Shown here: positions 32,701 to 34,369 of the stretch, one piece after another
Layout of the letters: each line of letters opens with the position of its first letter
How positions within the stretch are numbered: the first letter of the stretch is position 1
From: a virus
Virus record (IMG/VR): IMGVR_UViG_3300044613_002011
Location: 1 to 34,369 of that record
DNA length: 34,369 nucleotides
Reading direction: 5' to 3' (one strand)
The notes under the pieces: model-generated
Told to the model about the DNA's origin: nothing
Database searches by the model: none
Seen by the model: only the letters and a program-made list of their open reading frames with translations
Made by a program: the position numbers and the translations under genes

Positions 32701-32988
32701 TCTTACTACAGTCTCTGAAATATCAACAGAGTTATATTCAGCAAGACCCTGGAAAACAGAATTATAATTTGTTCCTAACGTTAGATCAAAACCAACAGCA
32801 TCTACTAGATATTCGATGTCTCTTTCACATTTTTCAGCACTGTCTACTTGATTGTCTATAAATGCAACGATTTCTTTGATAATGAATTGTCGATTCTGAT
32901 TAATTAAACTCCAACCTTCTGGATAAAGGTTAGCGTCTAAGCTTACACCGGGTGTAAAAACATAATTTTTTACGAGTTTCTTTGCCAT
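26791..32988 (-). CDS. Giant virion structural protein, probably baseplate or tail appendage
   Basis: The protein has 2065 residues and starts MAKKLVKNYVFTPGVSLDAN behind an AAGGA ribosome binding site, nine bases after the upstream stop. Residues 50-390 contain three copies of a helical module opening K-C-x-R-D-x-x-Y-x-x-(D/N)-A (53, 190, 355). Residues about 560-640 (DAIERMRVAQPQAMLDADFE, YGLQPTKWQAIG) resemble marine T4-like structural proteins. The rest is beta-rich and Ser/Thr/Gly-rich with internally similar modules (GTSPTNDLYLNV and GTSPTNDVFITV). The C-terminus (about 1750-2065) has repeated Ser/Thr beta segments and ends NLILRWGEAQA. Location next to a fibre gene supports a baseplate/tail-fibre network role. 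No enzymatic motif is visible. Confidence 0.8.
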   Translation of the reverse strand: MAKKLVKNYVFTPGVSLDANLYPEGWSLINQNRQFIIKEIVAFIDNQVDSAEKCERDIEYLVDAVGFDLTLGTNYNSVFQGLAEYNSVDISETVVRTINRARNYILTISSVASNATAVTRVNSFFNEVIDIATNGRNSADAITFTTPTSGSTASEVAAKDRLVANINFLAAEVNAWVAVNYPAADHDVAKCTRDVKYAVNALCYDILYGGNSATYDQAKFFFYGFAAGGPGIDPTHQVATVAAYGRLKTIVGQVARGDTVTVSTGNALTQNTSGSNADAGEATILENLVQITADVINAANQAAALAVLAGYGRTLPDVTWAAAGLQSAKTAIDSARTTIVTTAVGYTGYVYDQVKCERDTGYVIDALLHDLRYGGNEEIRFVASQYWDGDIPQIDGTRFPEYDAYEFAQDLIMLYILENQLDANPEQDIEIQVIDNDLATESGPADRVEELLGYIISVIQNGLSSLPEEEVAVGRVEVLGKIELEDLLLISNVTDNVVIYNFAEPTKGATVTFTEGNSDAYPNALSVNNGVTVIKFKNDTSSMSSTDSIQVFLENTELKVRPYDFGTDAIERMRVAQPQAMLDADFEYGLQPTKWQAIGTQRGYPSTYELSASDIPVSNITTDASTPTSGVGASLISVTTQSSHGLTAGTPITLRALSSSITGFARAEGTFLIFDVPSTAVFRYYAKAKVGTSSGQVLATSNSQLRQAGFYSGASVGTASISVASNGSSGTLTTAALRTESGGNTLSYVGTPPPVGSPLSGTGIATGTQVTGIFGDINSDGIQDYKFVRTTYSPGATAIDVIDTLGLEAGMAVGNEAATNLLREITSIVGTTLNLSGSVTVGHTGDESSYTGSLSTVTPSGSNCFLNINVTAGTYSVGGIGGSGGGTDWQQGDTLLITGDNLGGTSPTNDLYLNVDTVSVGAVTAVTIIQGTGTGTASFTDIEAFSTGARGTGGGNFTIDRAAGSYECSTFPTTGSSKYYVGNRYKVAGTNFEGTSPTNDVFITVTSVSGTELAGVSVSGTAARGDQIPIYNTITISANTTANVNASSSITYSAIAIIQIDFASNHGLVPGNSINVAISSAGTNHQLAAGPFSVEAIPSLTSIQYTCRAPGTVSTSTPVLGTVYVRPDTFFTHRPFDGGVQLGTGGPQHGGQAIRQSKKYIRYQSGKGAMYNTGALFAPSYDLRSVTAASTAQGAIITVVTDDVDHGVQAGARVRLSGLQTTGYNGDYTVTEIEDERTFRVTALTQLGSTTATIGSQCQMSLLNWHGAVVRSGPFDDQNGIFFQYDGNQLSVGRRTSTFQIAGTIAINSNSNTVTGTNSRFRDQLQEGDRIVIRGMTHVVSKIDSNTSMYVTPDFRGVSNISGVKVCKVQDLIIPQSQWNLDKCDGTGPSGYNIDVTKMQMIGIQFSWYGAGFIDWMLRGPNGDYVFCHRLKGNNLNSEAYMRTGNGPVRYEVLNESARSRLAASISDEQNFLELDDVSDFPNSGTVYVDNELISFSGRSVSQNYLTGCTRSASLTNYAAGAVRTYTAGDAAAHDSRAGAVLVSCTTSPIISHWGSAYLIDGNFDSDRGYIFNYAATGVSATLDKKTAFFIRLAPSVSNAVVGDLGERELLNRAQLLLSQLSITSDTVSGGGAIVVEGILNPTNYPIDPSKITWNGLQAAAAGGQPSFAQVALGGSVDWGASSTTSTATVQGALTTTANAVSFNAITQTLTARWWDPDVAPNNPYQSRGAFSNNLAIDNGSSDSRRELFVRTTDFDAAGTTIAVGDELSNASSGAFRNNTNISQIQRNYVTVSGTNYTRIVFDEDIQTSSSSNTDVTFTVTSSIAAEYNRAIRTSRSSILIADSAVTSSGLAINDTVSNATYMSSARTINSITTAYFKTSSTTYSLLSLSSSGSSDSPSGAGTQSMTITAFQTAASYSGSNYVFFTSTSWEASGAALSTRVATTDTKFPAGTTVTGITARSLGATTVYRVNFSQTLSSTASAAGTVTFQFGAAYALPGEQVFSFISNPGATDVLDLSQLKELGTTAIGGRGTFPNGPDTLAINVYKVSGSATNVNLILRWGEAQA

Positions 32989-32997
32989 TTGTTTTCC

Positions 32998-34369
32998 TTA
33001 AACTCCGAACGCTATTGAATAAGCTAAAACTGCTGCATCTACATAAGACTTTGTTGTAAGATGAGATGCTACTGTAGGGGATGCTGCGCTGCTGACTGTT
33101 CCTGTGACATTCACAGTTCCGCCAATACCCACTCCTCCTGCTACTACAACAGCACCTGTTGTAGCAGAACTTGAAGTAGTTGATGCAGTAAATTTATTTG
33201 TGGCACCACCTACATTTATCTGTCCTTGTATGCCCACACCGCCAGTAATTTTTACAGCGCCGGTGGTAGTTGTCGTCGACACTGTGTTGTTAGTAAATGT
33301 TACAACACCAGCACCTATTAAAGTAGGAATATTTACTGTGGTTGTAGCAACATTGAAAGTAAAGCTGCCGTCGCCGCCGAACGATCCGCTGTCATTAAAT
33401 TGAATATGAGTATTTGACCCGCCCGGAGGAGTTGAGCCGCCTGCGCCACCACTGGCACTGGCCCAGCTTAACACTCCTGCGCCATTGGTTCTTAAAAACT
33501 GTCCAGAATCACCGTCTGTGGCAGGCAGTGTCCAAATAAGATTTGATCCAATGGTCGCAGGGGATTTAAATCCTACATAATTGCTGTTATCTTCATCATA
33601 AAATCTTAATTCAGATCTTGTTCTTAACGATAAAAATTCATCTTCTACGGCTAAATGACCTCCTATGTAAAGATCATCTAAAATACCAACACCACCTGAT
33701 ACCCTTAAAGCACCTGTTATAGAACTTGTACTAACAGTTGTTGCTGTGATCAATATAGGGTTAGGTACAGTTCCGCCGCTGAATCCGCTGAACGACAACG
33801 GTTCCCATCTATTGTTAGCAGTGCTCCAGGCTAATACCTGTGCATTTGTTGGATTCGTTACAACGACATCGCCTAGGCCGTCTAAGTTATGATTAGCAAT
33901 AGTACTGACTTGACCGGTAACATTCCCAGTGACATTTCCCTGTAAGTTACCAGTGACATTTCCCTGTAAGTTACCAGTAAACCCTGTACTTGCAGAAACA
34001 GTAGTCACTGACAGTGCTGTGATATTAGCCAGTTCCCAAGATGTGCCGTTCCACTTCCAAGTGGTCGCGCCATCGGTGTGGGTTTGATTTAATGTAGGGC
34101 TGCTGGGAAAATTAATGGCTGCTACGCCTGAGGCCGCTGATCCAAAATAGAAAGATGGGGATTGCACCCATTGAGAACTAGATCCGTCATTGTAATAAAC
34201 GAATAGTTTTCCGTTGGCTGTGTTAAACCATAAATTTCCGGGTTTTACATTTGTGCTAGGTGGGGTCAGTCCCGGAGTAGCTCCCAGTGACCCTTCGACA
34301 TTATCGAGGTCGGCTCGTAACAAAGCTATACCGCCAGCTAGATCTCCGGAATAAATCCTAACGGTTCCA
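32998..34369 (-). CDS. Tail-fibre-like structural protein, 5' end outside the window
   Basis: The frame is open to the right edge of the window: it reads GTVRIYSGDLAGGIALLRAD before LDNVEGS, so any start is further right. The visible part has 456 residues. It begins with a W-repeat (PGNLWFNTANGKLFVYYNDG, SSQWVQ) and a second, TTWKWNGTSWEL. Then follow low-complexity beta-helix-like repeats: GNLQGNVTG units (a 24-base tandem repeat in the DNA), and repeats of the type T-x-G-A-V-x-V-x-G-G-V-G-I-x-G-x-x-x-V-G-G, ending TTKSYVDAAVLAYSI. This pattern is typical of long phage fibres or fibre-connector proteins. It is cotranscribed with the giant gene (stop to next ATG nine bases). Confidence 0.8.
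   Translation of the reverse strand, partial: GTVRIYSGDLAGGIALLRADLDNVEGSLGATPGLTPPSTNVKPGNLWFNTANGKLFVYYNDGSSSQWVQSPSFYFGSAASGVAAINFPSSPTLNQTHTDGATTWKWNGTSWELANITALSVTTVSASTGFTGNLQGNVTGNLQGNVTGNVTGQVSTIANHNLDGLGDVVVTNPTNAQVLAWSTANNRWEPLSFSGFSGGTVPNPILITATTVSTSSITGALRVSGGVGILDDLYIGGHLAVEDEFLSLRTRSELRFYDEDNSNYVGFKSPATIGSNLIWTLPATDGDSGQFLRTNGAGVLSWASASGGAGGSTPPGGSNTHIQFNDSGSFGGDGSFTFNVATTTVNIPTLIGAGVVTFTNNTVSTTTTTGAVKITGGVGIQGQINVGGATNKFTASTTSSSATTGAVVVAGGVGIGGTVNVTGTVSSAASPTVASHLTTKSYVDAAVLAYSIAFGV
33927..33974 (-). repeat. 24-base tandem repeat in the fibre gene
   Basis: Two identical 24-base units lie head to tail (33927-33950 and 33951-33974), with partial copies on both sides. They encode the G-N-L-Q-G-N-V-T repeats of the fibre-like protein. 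Such repeats can change copy number and vary fibre length. Confidence 0.9.

Noticed and set aside
33901-33980. CRISPR-like array suggested by short direct repeats
   Set aside because: The units are contiguous without spacers, are in frame and encode a fibre repeat.
34321-34323. TTG at 34321-34323 as the start of the fibre-like gene
   Set aside because: The frame stays open to the window edge with plausible protein sequence, so the gene is simply truncated by the window.
1-34369. tRNA genes, insertion sequences, integrase or attachment sites
   Set aside because: None was seen by eye; nearly the whole window is packed with phage genes and the gaps hold promoters or terminators. A tRNA scan was not possible here.

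Overview
The window is a piece of a T4-like (Tevenvirinae-type) myovirus genome. The protein set resembles marine and freshwater relatives such as cyanophages and pelagiphages more than coliphage T4. The diagnostic genes are UvsX, UvsY, gp32, the large terminase gp17, gp16, gp4, tail tube gp19, tail sheath gp18, dNMP kinase gp1, and neck/tail-completion proteins gp13, gp14 and gp15. Names rest on recognising sequence patterns by eye; no search was run. The host cannot be named, though AGGAG-type ribosome binding sites and a good sigma70-type promoter suggest a Gram-negative or cyanobacterial host.

Layout, left to right. (1) 1-6609 is a surface-glycan module: a partial capsule-synthesis-like gene at the left edge, a small unknown gene and a DxD glycosyltransferase on the + strand, then a tightly overlapping six-gene minus-strand operon. 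That operon reads (in transcription order) a nucleotidyltransferase fused to a mannose-6-phosphate-isomerase-type cupin, a DxD glycosyltransferase, three paralogous capsule-synthase-like proteins and one more distant member. It is headed by a perfect TATAAATA late promoter. (2) 6643-9649 holds recombination and replication genes (gp32, a small gene, uvsX, a small gene, uvsY). (3) 9849-18087 holds DNA packaging, head completion and tail tube genes (gp17, unknown virion-type proteins, gp16, gp4, a gp54-like tube initiator, gp19). (4) 18117-23399 holds a greatly enlarged tail sheath, an HNH-like gene, dNMP kinase and gp13. (5) 23433-26785 (+ strand) holds gp14, gp15, a degenerate Nudix-like protein and a small coiled-coil protein. 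(6) 26791-34369 (minus) holds a 2065-residue structural protein and the C-terminal part of a tail-fibre-like protein.

Regulation is readable in the DNA. Late promoters of T4 type (consensus TATAAATA) lie before many genes. In at least six cases the motif ends exactly 4-5 bases before the start codon, so with T4 geometry the mRNA would begin at the ATG (leaderless). By contrast gp18, gp19 and gp32 have the same promoter class but a leader with a strong Shine-Dalgarno. dNMP kinase has a near-consensus extended -10 sigma70 promoter inside the late region. Four hairpin-plus-U-tract terminators separate minus-strand units.

The points most worth following up are the leaderless late-promoter architecture, the late-expressed glycan operon with its paralogue array and unusual fusion enzyme, the aromatic 'LWY...W' repeats spread over sheath, neck, tail-terminator and fibre proteins, a putative capsid-targeted internal protein, and a possible switching leader before gene 32.
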